Of a stretch of DNA of 64,000 nucleotides, positions 36,237 through 49,580 are shown in pieces (the stretch's first letter is position 1; each line of letters opens with the position of its first letter). Where the stretch lies: assembly GCF_009017495.1 (NCBI RefSeq), contig NZ_CP044990.1, positions 1,383,001-1,447,000 of the forward strand. The letters are read 5' to 3'. This DNA is from Deinococcus sp. AJ005 (GTDB lineage Bacteria; Deinococcota; Deinococci; Deinococcales; Deinococcaceae). A model generated the notes under the pieces. That model ran no database searches and was not told the origin of the DNA. It worked only from the letters and a program-made list of their open reading frames with translations. The position numbers were made by a program, and so were the translations under genes.

Positions 36237-36671
36237 TCAGGGGTTGCTCTCTCCCGTGCCTCTGGCAGCCCAGCGCGCCCGCAACGCCTCGAAATTGGCG
36301 TCGATGCGCGCCTGCGGCAGAACGGCCTGGGTGGTGCTGCCGTGGCCGATCTCGTCGCCCAGTTGGGTGACAGCGCGCATGCTGGCGTGGATGCGCCGCC
36401 CCGCCTGACCCGTGAAGGTGGCGGTCACGGTCACGGTCATGCCGGGCAAGGCTGGGCCGGTGTGGACTACCTCCACCTGCGAGCCGATGCCGCCCTCGCC
36501 GTCTTCCAGAAAAGGCAGGATGATCTTGCGGCCCGCTTCCTCGAAGTGTTTGGCCATCCAGTAGGTGGCGTAGACCGGGTGAACTGCGCCGAGTTCGCCA
36601 AAATCGACGGTCATCTCATCGGTTACCATCAGGGTCAGGGTCTGCGTGAAACCGTCAGGAATGGGGCGCAT
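36237..36671 (-). CDS. Hotdog-fold thioesterase (FlK-like)
   Basis: 144 residues, single hotdog domain, resembling the fluoroacetyl-CoA thioesterase/YbgC-like group. Blocks are [21 protein letters not shown] and [22 protein letters not shown], followed by [19 protein letters not shown]. It hydrolyses an acyl-CoA; the substrate is unknown. Leaderless start. Confidence 0.8.
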   Translation of the reverse strand: MRPIPDGFTQTLTLMVTDEMTVDFGELGAVHPVYATYWMAKHFEEAGRKIILPFLEDGEGGIGSQVEVVHTGPALPGMTVTVTATFTGQAGRRIHASMRAVTQLGDEIGHGSTTQAVLPQARIDANFEALRARWAARGTGESNP

Positions 36672-36677
36672 ACCTTC

Positions 36678-36683
36678 AGATTA
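36678..36683 (-). promoter_or_regulatory. leaderless -10 (TAATCT)
   Basis: On the minus strand TAATCT-GAAGGT-ATG, start at 36671. Confidence 0.5.
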
Positions 36684-36713
36684 GGTCAACCGAGCGTGTG
36701 CGGGCCTGCCCGT

Positions 36714-36719
36714 TAGACT
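36714..36719 (+). promoter_or_regulatory. leaderless -10 (TAGACT)
   Basis: TAGACT-GCCCGC-ATG, start at 36726. Confidence 0.55.
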
Positions 36720-36725
36720 GCCCGC

Positions 36726-37895
36726 ATGAGGTTCACGCCCGCCAATCTGTTCACCCTGCTGCGCGAGGCGGCGCTGGCCTTCAGCCAGGACAAGGCCCCA
36801 CGTCTGGCCGCCGCCCTGGCCTATTACGCCATCTTCGCCATCGCGCCGCTGCTGTTCTTCGTGCTGGCCGTCGCCAGCGGGCTGCTCTCCAATGCCAACG
36901 TGCAGGAACGGCTGTTCGAGTTCCTGGCCGCCAACCTCAACCAGAGCGCCGTGGAATTCGTCAAGGGCATTGTGCCCGACGGCAGCAAGCTGCAACAGTC
37001 CACGCTGCTTGCCAGTATTGCGGGCTTCGTGACGCTGTTCATGGGGTCCACCGGGCTGTTCGTGCAGCTTCAGGACGCCCTGAACACGCTGTGGGGCGCG
37101 GAACCGCCCAAGGGCAACGGCATCCTGAACGTGATCAAGTCGCGGCTGCTGTCCTTTGCGCTGGTCATCGGCATCGGCGTGATCATCATCGCCTTTCTGA
37201 TCGGCAACACCTACCTGTCGGCCATCGCCGAGCAACTGGGCGAGGCCATCGGACTGGGCACGCTGTTCGTGCGCGTCGCCACTTTCGTGGTCAGCGCGGG
37301 CATCCTGACTCTGGTGTTCGCCGCGCTGTACAAGACGCTGCCCAATGTCAAATTGCAGTGGAAAGAGGTCTGGGTCGGCTCGGCCATCACCTCGGTGCTG
37401 TTCACGCTGGGCCAGCTCGCCATTGGCATCTATCTGGGCCGGGCCGCACCCGGCAGCGCCTTCGGGGCCGCTGGATCGCTGGTGCTGCTGCTGCTGTGGA
37501 TCTACTTTTCCAGCATGGTCTTCTTCTTCGGCGCGGAAGTGACCTGGGTATATTCCCAGAAATTCGGCTCCGGCGCGGGCGGTGCGGGCAGCGTGGACAA
37601 GAAGGCGGCGCTGGCAGAGAAGGGCGCGCAGATCGATACCACGCCCACCGCGCAGGAGCTGGAAGCCAGTAAGAAGGAACAGAAGGGTTCGCCCTTGCCG
37701 GGCCGTCTGGGCGATCTGCTGGACACCGCCAACGCGAAGCTGCCGCGCGTGCTGCCCCACGCCCCCACCCACGCCGAAGGACGGCTGCTGCCCAGCGTGC
37801 GCGGCACCGTCTGGAACGCTGTTCGCGCCGTGCTGGCCGTGCCTGCCGTGATCGTGCTGCGGCTGCTGGGCTGGACCGGGGGCAAGGGAAAGTAA
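36726..37895 (+). CDS. YihY/BrkB family inner-membrane protein
   Basis: 389 residues with about six transmembrane helices between residues 30 and 280 (first one AALAYYAIFAIAPLLFFVLAV). The family signature GLFVQLQDALNTLWG is present. YihY-type proteins were wrongly called ribonuclease BN and are membrane proteins of unclear role. After the core, residues about 280-389 are a basic, low-complexity tail (KKAALAEKGAQIDTTPTAQE) longer than in most relatives, ending in a hydrophobic stretch. Confidence 0.88.
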   Translation: MRFTPANLFTLLREAALAFSQDKAPRLAAALAYYAIFAIAPLLFFVLAVASGLLSNANVQERLFEFLAANLNQSAVEFVKGIVPDGSKLQQSTLLASIAGFVTLFMGSTGLFVQLQDALNTLWGAEPPKGNGILNVIKSRLLSFALVIGIGVIIIAFLIGNTYLSAIAEQLGEAIGLGTLFVRVATFVVSAGILTLVFAALYKTLPNVKLQWKEVWVGSAITSVLFTLGQLAIGIYLGRAAPGSAFGAAGSLVLLLLWIYFSSMVFFFGAEVTWVYSQKFGSGAGGAGSVDKKAALAEKGAQIDTTPTAQELEASKKEQKGSPLPGRLGDLLDTANAKLPRVLPHAPTHAEGRLLPSVRGTVWNAVRAVLAVPAVIVLRLLGWTGGKGK

Positions 37896-37920
37896 GCGCA
37901 GCCGTCAATTCCTTTGGCGT

Positions 37921-38940
37921 TCAGAACGCGGGTTTGACGGGCAGGGCTTCGTAGACCTTCTTGCGGCTGCCATTGCTGAACAGAATGTCGGCGGTGACGT
38001 TGATGCTGGTGTACACGCGGTCTGGCCGGGCGCGGACATTCAGCGGCAGCGTGAAGATCAACTGGTTTCCGTTGGAGCGGTAGCGCGTGACCGGGCCAGT
38101 CGTGGCGGGCCAGCGGTCCAGCGTATCCAGTTTCAGTTTGCCCGCTGCGTTGCCCTCACGGTATTCCAGCTCGTAGCTGAAGCTGGCGCTGACGGGCTGC
38201 GCGCCGTTGGGCACGGTTTCGATGACCAGATCGCACAGGTGGGCACTTCCGGCCAGCAAGCCTGTACGGACTGCGCCGCTGCTGGCATCCCGGCAGGTGG
38301 TGAAGTACCAGCGGGTAAATTTGGGAGCCGCGCCTCCCACCACCGGAGTTGTCAGCGTGACCTGCGGAGCGGAGGCACGGGCGGTCAGCGCGCCACAGCC
38401 CCGCACCTGCGCCCAGGCTGTAGCAAATCCATTCGCCGCGAAGGTGTAGGTCAGCGCCTGCCCGCCAGCCGCACGGTTGACGCGCACCACCAGCCGTTTG
38501 CCCGCGCTCAGGCCATTCACGATCCGCCGCACCGTCGCCCCGCTCAGCGCTAAAGATTCAGATTTCACGGTGTCGTTGGGCGTGACCACCGAAGTCAGAT
38601 CACCGCCTGGCAAGACCACAGGCGCGTCCTCGCCCAGCCGGATGGTCACGGCGGGCATCAGGCCCAGATCGGCGTCTGCGGCGGGGATCAGGGTGTTCTT
38701 GGAAGTGAGGGACGCCCACAGATCGGGCACACCGCCGTTCGAACAGTTGACCCGGAACAGGGTCTGTGCGCCGTTGTCGTTAATTTCCTGCAAAGTCACG
38801 AAACTGGTGTTGATATCAGTGATCGGGTCCCTGGAGACGGAGTAGTACGTCTGGGTGCCAGGAACCACCTCCACCGCCCCGGCCCCAGCAGGCAGCATGG
38901 CGGCGCAAAGCAGGGCAGTCAGCCGGAACAGCAGAGACAA
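37921..38940 (-). CDS. Secreted protein, unknown function
   Basis: 339 residues from a TTG. Signal peptide RLTALLCAAMLPAGAGAVE. Residues 22-339 are beta-rich with two cysteines in the first half (FRVNCSNGG, QVRGCGALT) and further ones at CRDASSG and LCDLV, so disulfides are likely. No family recognised. Its upstream region contains a 17-bp tandem repeat. Confidence 0.7.
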   Translation of the reverse strand: MSLLFRLTALLCAAMLPAGAGAVEVVPGTQTYYSVSRDPITDINTSFVTLQEINDNGAQTLFRVNCSNGGVPDLWASLTSKNTLIPAADADLGLMPAVTIRLGEDAPVVLPGGDLTSVVTPNDTVKSESLALSGATVRRIVNGLSAGKRLVVRVNRAAGGQALTYTFAANGFATAWAQVRGCGALTARASAPQVTLTTPVVGGAAPKFTRWYFTTCRDASSGAVRTGLLAGSAHLCDLVIETVPNGAQPVSASFSYELEYREGNAAGKLKLDTLDRWPATTGPVTRYRSNGNQLIFTLPLNVRARPDRVYTSINVTADILFSNGSRKKVYEALPVKPAF

Positions 38941-39007
38941 TGTTCTAATTCCATACTTATTTCATCTCCGTGCTGTGCGGGCAAGCCTCCCCGGTAGGGG
39001 TCCTTAG

Positions 39008-39075
39008 CCCCGCAAACTTCTCAGCCCTGCAAACTTCTCAGCCCTGCAAACTGCTCAGCTCAGCCAACCCCTCAG
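39008..39075. repeat. 17-bp tandem repeat, four units
   Basis: Units CCCCGCAAACTTCTCAG, CCCTGCAAACTTCTCAG, CCCTGCAAACTGCTCAG and a diverged CTCAGCCAACCCCTCAG follow head to tail. They lie in the 240-base gap between divergent genes, 68 bases upstream of the secreted-protein start at 38940. Confidence 0.85.
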
Positions 39076-39179
39076 TTCAGCGAGCAACAATGGCCTGGAC
39101 AGGCGACAGACCTGACGCCGCACCATGAAGCGCAACATAAAGAAAAAGGCCCACAGATGCGGGCGGCATACTTGACCGC

Positions 39180-40495
39180 ATGGCATCCAGCGAAACCTTC
39201 GGAATCTTCATGGTGCTGCTGGCCGCGCTGTCGTTCATCAACAGCCGTTACTGGAAGTTGCCTCCCACCATCGGTATCCTGATCGGCGGGCTGCTGCTGG
39301 CCGGGGGCGTGGCCGTGCTGGACCGGCTGGGCGTACCGCTGGCCAACCAGTTCCAGGCCACCGTGACCTCGCTCCCCTTCGGCTCACTGGTCTTCGACTG
39401 GCTGCTGGGCTTCCTGCTGTTTGCCAGTGCCATCCAGATCAACGTGCGCCTGCTGTTCGAGCAGCGCCTGTCGGTGATCGCCGTGACCCTGCTGACCACC
39501 CTGATCACGCTGCTGACGCTGGGGGGCGGCCTCTATTGCCTGCTCCAGTGGGCGGGGATGCCTGTTCCGTGGGCGGCGGCCCTGCTGTTCGGGGCCATCG
39601 TCGCCCCGACTGATCCGGTGGCGGCCCTGCCACTGCTCAAGGCTGCGAAAGTGCCGGAGAAAGTAGAATCGCTGATCGCCGGGGAATCGCTGTTCAATGA
39701 CGGCGTGGGCGTGGTGGCCTTTACCGTGCTGATCTCTCTGCTGCCGCCCAACCCACAGGACGTAACCCTGGCCAGCACGTTGCTGCTCTTTGGGCGCGAG
39801 ATGCTGGGCGGGCTGGTGCTGGGCGCGGCGCTGGGCTGGGTGGCCTTCGCCTTCATCCGCCGCACGGCGCTGGATGAGAACACCCGGCTGGTCATCTCAC
39901 TGGCGCTGGTGGTGGGCGGCAGCGCGCTGGCACAGTGGCTGGAGGTTAGCGCGCCCGTCACGGCGGTCATGAGCGGCCTGACGCTGGTGGCCTTGCTGCA
40001 AGTGATTCGCAGGAAGATTCAGGAGGCAGCGCAGAACGATGAACGTGCTGCACGCTGGGAGCGCATGAACCGCACCCGACTGGACACGATCCGGGATCAC
40101 CTCTTTACTTTCTGGAACTTCGTGGACTACCTGCTGAACGCCGCACTGTTCACGCTGATGGCCTTCGAGATCCTGAGTCTGGACCTGGGCTGGCCCCTGC
40201 TGGCGCTGCTCCCTGCCGTGATCGTGCTGGGGCTGGGCGCGCGGGCGCTGGGTGTGTGGTTGCCGATCACGCTGCTGAAACGGCGCAACACGTTTCCGCC
40301 GTACACCCGCCGCCTGATGGTCTGGTCTGGCCTACGCGGCGGCGTGACCCTGGCCCTGGCCTACAACGTGCCGGAGAGCGATTTTCGCAACACCCTGCTG
40401 GTCCTGAGCTACGGCGTGGTCATTTTCAGCCTGCTGGTGCAGGGGCTGACCATCCCGAAACTGGCCCGGCGGGCGACGGCGGCAGCAGAGACAGG

Positions 40496-40499
<4 letters not shown>
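39180..40499 (+). CDS. CPA1-type Na+/H+ antiporter
   Basis: 439 residues with about 12 transmembrane helices. The conserved proton/sodium core is [16 protein letters not shown] (helix with Asp pair) and [15 protein letters not shown], plus [21 protein letters not shown] [11 protein letters not shown] near the end. These motifs identify the monovalent cation/proton antiporter family NhaP/CPA1, used for pH and Na+ homeostasis. The 3' end overlaps convergent hisA by 4 bases. Confidence 0.92.
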
Positions 40500-41227
<728 letters not shown>

Positions 41228-41234
41228 GACAGGC

Positions 41235-41240
41235 AGCATA
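41235..41240 (-). promoter_or_regulatory. leaderless -10 (TATGCT) of hisA
   Basis: TATGCT with seven bases to the ATG at 41227. Confidence 0.5.
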
Positions 41241-41480
41241 GCGAGGAGGGGGTGGACAGCGCTCAACCCGTCAAATGGGCAAACGGTGAAAGACAGGGCT
41301 TTAACCTGTACGTGACCTGCTCAGTACATGCGCAGAACGCGGAAAAGGCTTGAGATGTATTGGCCGAAAAGTAGCTCTGGACCGCCACTTCGCCTTACAA
41401 CCTCCCCAACCCTCTCGCAGGCGGGCTGTGCCAGTTCCTCATCAAGCCAGTTCCCCATCAAGAAGGAGGGAGAAAAGACC

Positions 41481-41565
41481 GTGTTTATCAGTTTGCCGAG
41501 TGATATCGCGTAAGTCCTGCTGCTCTTGGTACTGAGACGGCGGGCCTCCTGAGTGGTCCGCCGTC
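41481..41565 (+). promoter_or_regulatory. possible leader peptide and hairpin before glycosyltransferase
   Basis: The 340-base gap holds AAGGAGGG (41463-41470), ten bases before a GTG at 41481 that opens a 10-codon frame ([10 protein letters not shown]) ending at 41513. A strong stem follows at 41536-41565 (GACGGCGGGCC with GGTCCGCCGTC) without a full T-run. An attenuator-like arrangement is possible but not proven. Confidence 0.35.
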
Positions 41566-41608
41566 CTGTTCACCCTCCCCGCCGCCATGCTCTAGACTGC
41601 CGCCCAGT

Positions 41609-42763
<1,155 letters not shown>

Positions 42764-42821
42764 GCGAGTGAGACGACGGGTTCTGCCCACTGCCCCGCCC
42801 TGTGAATTACGCTGAGGGCCG

Positions 42822-44387
42822 ATGCTTCCTCCATCCGACAAGCCGCCCACGGTGCTGCTGATTCCGCCCGACACCCGCCCGCAGACGCTGGAGCTGCCCG
42901 CGCAACTTGCCAGGATGACCGGGGCCGCTGTGCGCGTGCCGCCCGCTGAGGCGTTGCCAGATTTCTTCACGCCTGGAAATACGGATCTTCTCAAACACTG
43001 GCTATTGAAGGAGGCAGATCAGGCCGATATCCTGATCGTCTGTCTGGAAACCCTGTGTCTGGGCGGCATGATTCCGGCGCGGCGCGTGTCTGACCCACTG
43101 GAGATAGTGCTGGAGCGGCTGGCCGTGCTGGCCGAGGTCAAGCGGCGCGAGCCAGACCTCCAGATTTACGCCTTCGGGGTGATCGTGCGGGTGGCCCACG
43201 ACAACGATCCGCACGAGGAGAAACCGTATTACGGCCAGTGGGGGCGCGAATTACGGGCCTACAGCGCGGCATTTGACCGTCACGCCCGCCACGGCGTAGC
43301 AGATGCTGAAGCGTTGGAAGTCGCCCGCGCTGCCCTGCCTGCCGACATTCTGGCCGATTGGACCGGGACCCGCGAACGCAACCGCGCCCTGCATCTGGCC
43401 GCGCTGGACCTGCTCTCAGCGGGTGTGCTGAGTCATCTGTGCCTGACACTGGACGACACGACGCCGTATGGACTGGCCGCCTATGACCGCAGAATGCTGG
43501 AGGCGCGGGCCGACGAGCTGGACGTGTGGCCGCGTTTGGACATCTACCCCGGCGCAGATGAGGTGCCGTGCGCGCTGCTGGCACGGGCGCTGGCCCCGGC
43601 AACGGCGCGCGTGTGGGTGCGCTACAGCGGTCTGGGCGGCGCGGGCGCGGAGATGATCTACGAGGACCGTCCCGCCGGGGAACTGGTCCGCGCCCACCTG
43701 CGGGCTGCGGGCTGCGGGCTGGCCGACACGCCAGATGAGGCGGACTTTGTGCTGGCGGTCAACACCCCTGGACTGCGGCAGGCCAACCGGCAACCGGATT
43801 TCGCCACGGTGGACACGCCTCACCGTCACCTCCCCGCCTTCGTGGACGCGCTGCGGGCCGATCTGGAGGCCGGATACGCGGTCTCGCTGGCCGACATCGC
43901 CTATCCCAACGGGGCCGAGCGGCGCCTGTGGACCTTGATCCAGGGGCTGCCACTGGCAGAACTGGCAGGCTTCAGCGCCTGGAACACGGCGGGCAACACG
44001 CTGGGAACGGCCATCGCCTTCGGCAAACTCGCGGCGCTGGGAACGGACCGGGCGGCCCACGCCGAAGCACTGTTCGCGCGGATGGTGGACGACACGCTGT
44101 ATCAATCCTTTGCCCGGTCAGAGGTGCGGGAGCGGCTGAGCAATCCCAGCCCCTTCGATCTGGGCGAGCAGCGGGAAGCGGCAGAGGCCCACCTGCGCGA
44201 GATCATCACGCCGCGCATTGAGGCGCTGTGGCAGCGGCATTTCTCCGAGCTTGGGCTGGAGCTGGAAGTGGGCGCGGCGCGTCTGGCGTGGCCCCGGCTC
44301 TTCACGGGCGTCTTTCCGCTGAAGGCTAAAGTGTCCGCCATCGAGAGACACGGGCCACCCCCGGCGGGCGATGGGCCATTTGTATGA
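42822..44387 (+). CDS. DUF4127 family protein
   Basis: 521 residues, cytoplasmic. Starts VLLIPPDTRPQTLELPAQLA and continues with LIVCLETLCLGGMIPARRV, the conserved DUF4127 N-terminus. The role of the family is unknown; several members lie near glycan genes, as here after a GT4. TACGCT eight bases before the ATG may be the promoter. Confidence 0.85.
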   Translation: MLPPSDKPPTVLLIPPDTRPQTLELPAQLARMTGAAVRVPPAEALPDFFTPGNTDLLKHWLLKEADQADILIVCLETLCLGGMIPARRVSDPLEIVLERLAVLAEVKRREPDLQIYAFGVIVRVAHDNDPHEEKPYYGQWGRELRAYSAAFDRHARHGVADAEALEVARAALPADILADWTGTRERNRALHLAALDLLSAGVLSHLCLTLDDTTPYGLAAYDRRMLEARADELDVWPRLDIYPGADEVPCALLARALAPATARVWVRYSGLGGAGAEMIYEDRPAGELVRAHLRAAGCGLADTPDEADFVLAVNTPGLRQANRQPDFATVDTPHRHLPAFVDALRADLEAGYAVSLADIAYPNGAERRLWTLIQGLPLAELAGFSAWNTAGNTLGTAIAFGKLAALGTDRAAHAEALFARMVDDTLYQSFARSEVRERLSNPSPFDLGEQREAAEAHLREIITPRIEALWQRHFSELGLELEVGAARLAWPRLFTGVFPLKAKVSAIERHGPPPAGDGPFV

Positions 44388-44421
44388 TGCGTAGCAGACC
44401 CTCGTGTGTAACTTTGGGGCC

Positions 44422-44772
44422 ATGAGTGACCGTCTGGCCCTTCCCACTGCCGCTGCCCTGGCCTTCCTGACACTGGCCCTGTGGCTGTACCTGCTGCTGT
44501 TCGGGGCGGCGGGGGTGCAGGTGGCCAACCGCAGCGGCGCGGTGATCGGCGGTCTGACGGTCTGCCAGAGCGGCGGCGACTGCCTGCACCGCGAACACCT
44601 GTGGCCCCACCAGACCTGGCGTGTCCCGCTGGAACGGGCGCAGACGGGTCAGGTCAAACTGACCGTGCAGGAGGCGGGCGGCCAGCGCCAGTCGGCTTCC
44701 CACTCGCCAAAGACCACCGGAAGCCGCCCGTCGTTCGTGGTGGGTCAGGGCGGACGCATCGAAGTGCAGTGA
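44422..44772 (+). CDS. Small membrane protein, paralogue A
   Basis: 116 residues. Transmembrane segment AALAFLTLALWLYLLLFG (about 10-27), then an exported beta-rich domain with VQVANRSGAVIGGLTV and two cysteines (CQSGGDC). The start at 44422 follows TAACTT with seven bases between. Closely similar in order to the next gene (VRVINASGQIVTVSV), so they look like a tandem duplication. No family recognised. Confidence 0.65.
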   Translation: MSDRLALPTAAALAFLTLALWLYLLLFGAAGVQVANRSGAVIGGLTVCQSGGDCLHREHLWPHQTWRVPLERAQTGQVKLTVQEAGGQRQSASHSPKTTGSRPSFVVGQGGRIEVQ

Positions 44773-44821
44773 GTTTGAGATGTCATGAGGCTGGTCCTCG
44801 TCCGTGGAGCACAATAGCCCC

Positions 44822-45211
44822 GTGACCGAGTCCCGCCCCCGCAAACCCCTTTTCACCGCTGGCTCAATCCTGCGCAAACGGCCCCCGGCCACCCCGGCCC
44901 GGCTGGCGGTGGGCGCGGTGTTGTTCGGGCTGTGCGCGCTAGGGGCGTGGCTGACTATTCCCCGCCCGGATGTGCGCGTGATCAATGCCAGCGGCCAGAT
45001 CGTGACCGTCTCAGTCCAGAGTGACGGGGCGGCAGCGACGCGGCAACTGGGCGTGGACCGCGTCTGGGCCGTCGAGCAGGATTTCGCGCCGGGGACACTA
45101 CGATTTCAGGTCAAGCTGCCGGATCGGCCCGAGGTCAGCACAGCCCTTGCCTCGCCCACCCTGCCCCTGCGCGTGGCGATTGCGGAGGATGGACGGATCG
45201 CGCCCCGCTAG
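44822..45211 (+). CDS. Small membrane protein, paralogue B
   Basis: 129 residues from the GTG at 44822 (CACAAT, six bases, GTG); the GTG at 44804 would add six residues. A basic tail RPRKPLFTAGSILRKRP precedes one transmembrane segment (VGAVLFGLCALGAWLTI) and an exported domain resembling paralogue A but without its cysteines. Confidence 0.6.
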   Translation: MTESRPRKPLFTAGSILRKRPPATPARLAVGAVLFGLCALGAWLTIPRPDVRVINASGQIVTVSVQSDGAAATRQLGVDRVWAVEQDFAPGTLRFQVKLPDRPEVSTALASPTLPLRVAIAEDGRIAPR

Positions 45212-45353
45212 CCGACTTTGCATTCGCCAGGTCTGCTCTTAAGAACGCCCATCTCGCAGCAGCCCGTCTCGACTGGATCGCAGCGCCTGAAAAAGCTGCC
45301 CTGTCCGTTCTGACGGGCGTGTTAGCCTCTGCCTCAAGCACAAGGAGGCACAG

Positions 45354-46931
<1,578 letters not shown>

Positions 46932-46944
46932 TCTTGAACCGGGA

Positions 46945-46976
46945 GGGCAGGCGTCGGCAGCGGCGTCTGCTCTTTT
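46945..46976 (+). terminator. terminator of aldehyde dehydrogenase gene
   Basis: GCAGGCG pairs with CGTCTGC with a GC-rich loop, then TCTTTT. Confidence 0.6.
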
Positions 46977-47053
46977 CATCGCCCTGAATGGATAGCCCCT
47001 CGGAACAGGCTGGTAAGGACAGAAGATGCGCAATCTTTCCAGCCCCCGCACAC

Positions 47054-47119
47054 GAAAAGCGGACGCCCGAGAGCGCCCGCAAGAGAAAGAGAAGTTGGAG
47101 TCCTGATCAAAAGATCAGG
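47054..47119 (-). terminator. two hairpins after cold-shock gene
   Basis: On the minus strand CCTGATC-TTTT-GATCAGG (47102-47119) is followed by GCGGGCG...CGTCCGC and TTTT (47054-47080), a tandem stop of the cold-shock transcript. Confidence 0.65.
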
Positions 47120-47122
47120 GAT

Positions 47123-47401
<279 letters not shown>

Positions 47402-47757
47402 AAATCTCCTTACATCTCCAAGTCCGCCGCCCGGTAAGCCGCCCTCTGGGCTGCAACCGCAAAATGGCGCGGGGCTTGAGACCGCTGTAGTATCGCACGT
47501 TCTGCCCCTTAAATGTAGAACCATGAAGATGCGGAGGGAATGCTCTGGCGCTCAGCCAGCTTTCAGGCGCGTCCCAGACATGTTTTTGAACCGGGTTCAA
47601 GGAGGGCCGTATCAGAACAAGCTGCTTTGATAGGCCCTGTCTATGCATTCGCTGGAAGAGGACGTGGGGAGACAGGGTGATACCTTGAACGCAGAACCAT
47701 TCCAATCTGCCGGGTGTGGGGCCAGGACGGTTCACTGGTCCGGTCCCGGAGGAATAT

Positions 47758-48270
47758 ATGCCGCTTTACGCTCTCGATAAACTCTTTCCCCAGGTTGACG
47801 CCACCGCTTTTATTGCGCCCAGCGCCGATCTGATCGGACGGGTGACCGTTGACTCGCAGGCCAGCGTGTGGTTTGGCGCAGTCCTGCGCGGCGATCTGGA
47901 GGCCATCACGGTGGGGCCGGGCAGCAACGTGCAGGACGGCGCAGTGCTGCACACGGACGCCGGGCATCCCTGCGTGCTGGGGCCGGGCGTCACGGTGGGC
48001 CACCGGGCCATCGTCCACGGCGCAGTGTGCGGGGCGGGCAGTCTGGTGGGCATGGGCGCAGTGATGCTCAGCGGCTCCAGCCTCGGTGCGGGGGCCGTGC
48101 TGGGCGCAGGCGCGCTGCTGCCGGAAGGCGCACACGTCCCAGACGGTATGCTGGCGCTGGGCGTTCCCGCCCGTGTGGTGCGCCCCGTTTCCCAGGGCGA
48201 ACACGCCCTCCGTTACGTTCAGAATGCGGCCCGCTACAATGGACACCTTCAGATGATTCGCCCCAGATGA
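47758..48270 (+). CDS. Gamma carbonic anhydrase / left-handed beta-helix protein
   Basis: 170 residues. Hexapeptide repeats (SVWFGAVLRGDLEAITVGPGSN, AVLHTDAGHPC) with the RGD and zinc-ligand His in LHTDAGH, VTVGHRAIVHGAV. Trimeric metalloenzyme of the gamma-CA/PaaY family. Starts at 47758 with GGAGGAA upstream. It differs from hexapeptide acetyltransferases by its His pattern. Confidence 0.9.
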   Translation: MPLYALDKLFPQVDATAFIAPSADLIGRVTVDSQASVWFGAVLRGDLEAITVGPGSNVQDGAVLHTDAGHPCVLGPGVTVGHRAIVHGAVCGAGSLVGMGAVMLSGSSLGAGAVLGAGALLPEGAHVPDGMLALGVPARVVRPVSQGEHALRYVQNAARYNGHLQMIRPR

Positions 48271-48420
48271 TTCGCCAGAATGTCCAGGGCAGCGTGGCAG
48301 TTTCTCAAGAGGATCAGACCGAAGTTCTCCCGTCCGGCGAATAGTTCGTGGAGAGTCAACCCCCAACAAATCAGGCGTAGCCAAGCGCCCCAAAGCCCCG
48401 AAGGAACTGGTGGAGCATCC

Positions 48421-49521
48421 GTGACCGACGATCCCAATTCACCCCAGAAGCCGAAACGCCCAGCAATACAGCGCCCGGAAACTCTACGCGCGGAAACACA
48501 GCGCAAGCCCGCGCAGGTGCCCCTGGAGCCTGTCCAGCCTGAGCCAGAACAGGCCGCGGCCTCCCTGGAACCGGCAGCGCCCCGCGCCTCGACGATCCGG
48601 GTCACCCCTTCGCCGCAGGCCATGTCGCCCCAGCCCGCCGCTGCCCCGGAAGCTCAGGCGCAGAACTTGTCTGCCCCGCAGGACCCCGCAGCGCAAATGT
48701 CTGCTGTACAGATGTCCACTCCACAGCCCCCAAGTGCGCCCGCCGAGGAACTGGCTGAACTGGTCCCGGAACTGACACCCATGTTCCCCGGCGCGTCCCC
48801 ATTTCTGGCGCGGTTCCTGCCGCACTCGCCCCCCACCTATGCCGGGTTGAATGAGAGTTTCTGCGATCTGCACGCCTTTCTTAAATACCTGCACGAGCAT
48901 TCCTGGTATGGCTACCTGTATGCCGTACTGGGCGATCAGACCGCCTACGTGTTGCTGTTCGAGGGCCGCACCGTCACCGCTGCCGCCGCGAGCGCCACCG
49001 GAGAGCAGGCGCTGGGCGAGCTGCTCAACCTGTACGAACAGGGCGCGTCGCTGAGTGCCCACCCACTGAGTCCAGTCTATGCCCACGTCCTGAGCGGTAT
49101 CGGTTCGCGGGCCTGGAAGTTCAATCTGACTGAGGACTTTACTGGTCTACACGCCCGGCCCACCGGCGCAATCTTCTACGCGCGCGGCGAGATCGTGGCG
49201 ACGCTGCCCGCCACCCTGCCCTACGAAGGTGCGTTTCCGGCCCCGCTGCGCCCGCAGACGCTGATCCTGCCGCGCAGTCTGGCGGGCTGGGCGCACCACC
49301 ATTACAACCTGACCCTGCGGGGCCGCGACGGCATGAACGCCATCACCGACGTGTATCAGGTGTTCAGAAACGAATACGGCGTGACAGGTCTGGCGTTTAT
49401 CAAGGCATTGGGCGAGAAGCTGACCCCCGCCGAGTACGCCATGCGCTCGGACGCTGCGCTGCACGATCTGGAACCGATGGTCCACAGCTTTCTGAAAACT
49501 GGGTACATCCGCGAGGTCTAG
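48421..49521 (+). CDS. Hypothetical protein with Pro/Gln-rich N-terminus
   Basis: 366 residues from a GTG with GGTGGAG upstream. Residues 1-115 are low complexity (PQKPKRPAIQRPETLRAETQRK; Pro, Gln, Ala). The C-terminal 250 residues are structured, with an aromatic-rich core (SWYGYLYAVLGDQTAYVLLFEG) and LTEDFTGLHARPTGAIFYARGE. I do not recognise a family. The preceding 150 bases include part of the carbonic anhydrase 3' region. Confidence 0.65.
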   Translation: MTDDPNSPQKPKRPAIQRPETLRAETQRKPAQVPLEPVQPEPEQAAASLEPAAPRASTIRVTPSPQAMSPQPAAAPEAQAQNLSAPQDPAAQMSAVQMSTPQPPSAPAEELAELVPELTPMFPGASPFLARFLPHSPPTYAGLNESFCDLHAFLKYLHEHSWYGYLYAVLGDQTAYVLLFEGRTVTAAAASATGEQALGELLNLYEQGASLSAHPLSPVYAHVLSGIGSRAWKFNLTEDFTGLHARPTGAIFYARGEIVATLPATLPYEGAFPAPLRPQTLILPRSLAGWAHHHYNLTLRGRDGMNAITDVYQVFRNEYGVTGLAFIKALGEKLTPAEYAMRSDAALHDLEPMVHSFLKTGYIREV

Positions 49522-49537
49522 CCCTGAACGTGTAAAG

Positions 49538-49569
49538 AGCGGGGCAAGGAGATCAATCCTTGCCCCGCT
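49538..49569. terminator. bidirectional terminator
   Basis: AGCGGGGCAAGGA pairs perfectly with TCCTTGCCCCGCT around GATCAA, between convergent genes. Confidence 0.85.
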
Positions 49570-49580
49570 TGCTGTTCTGA

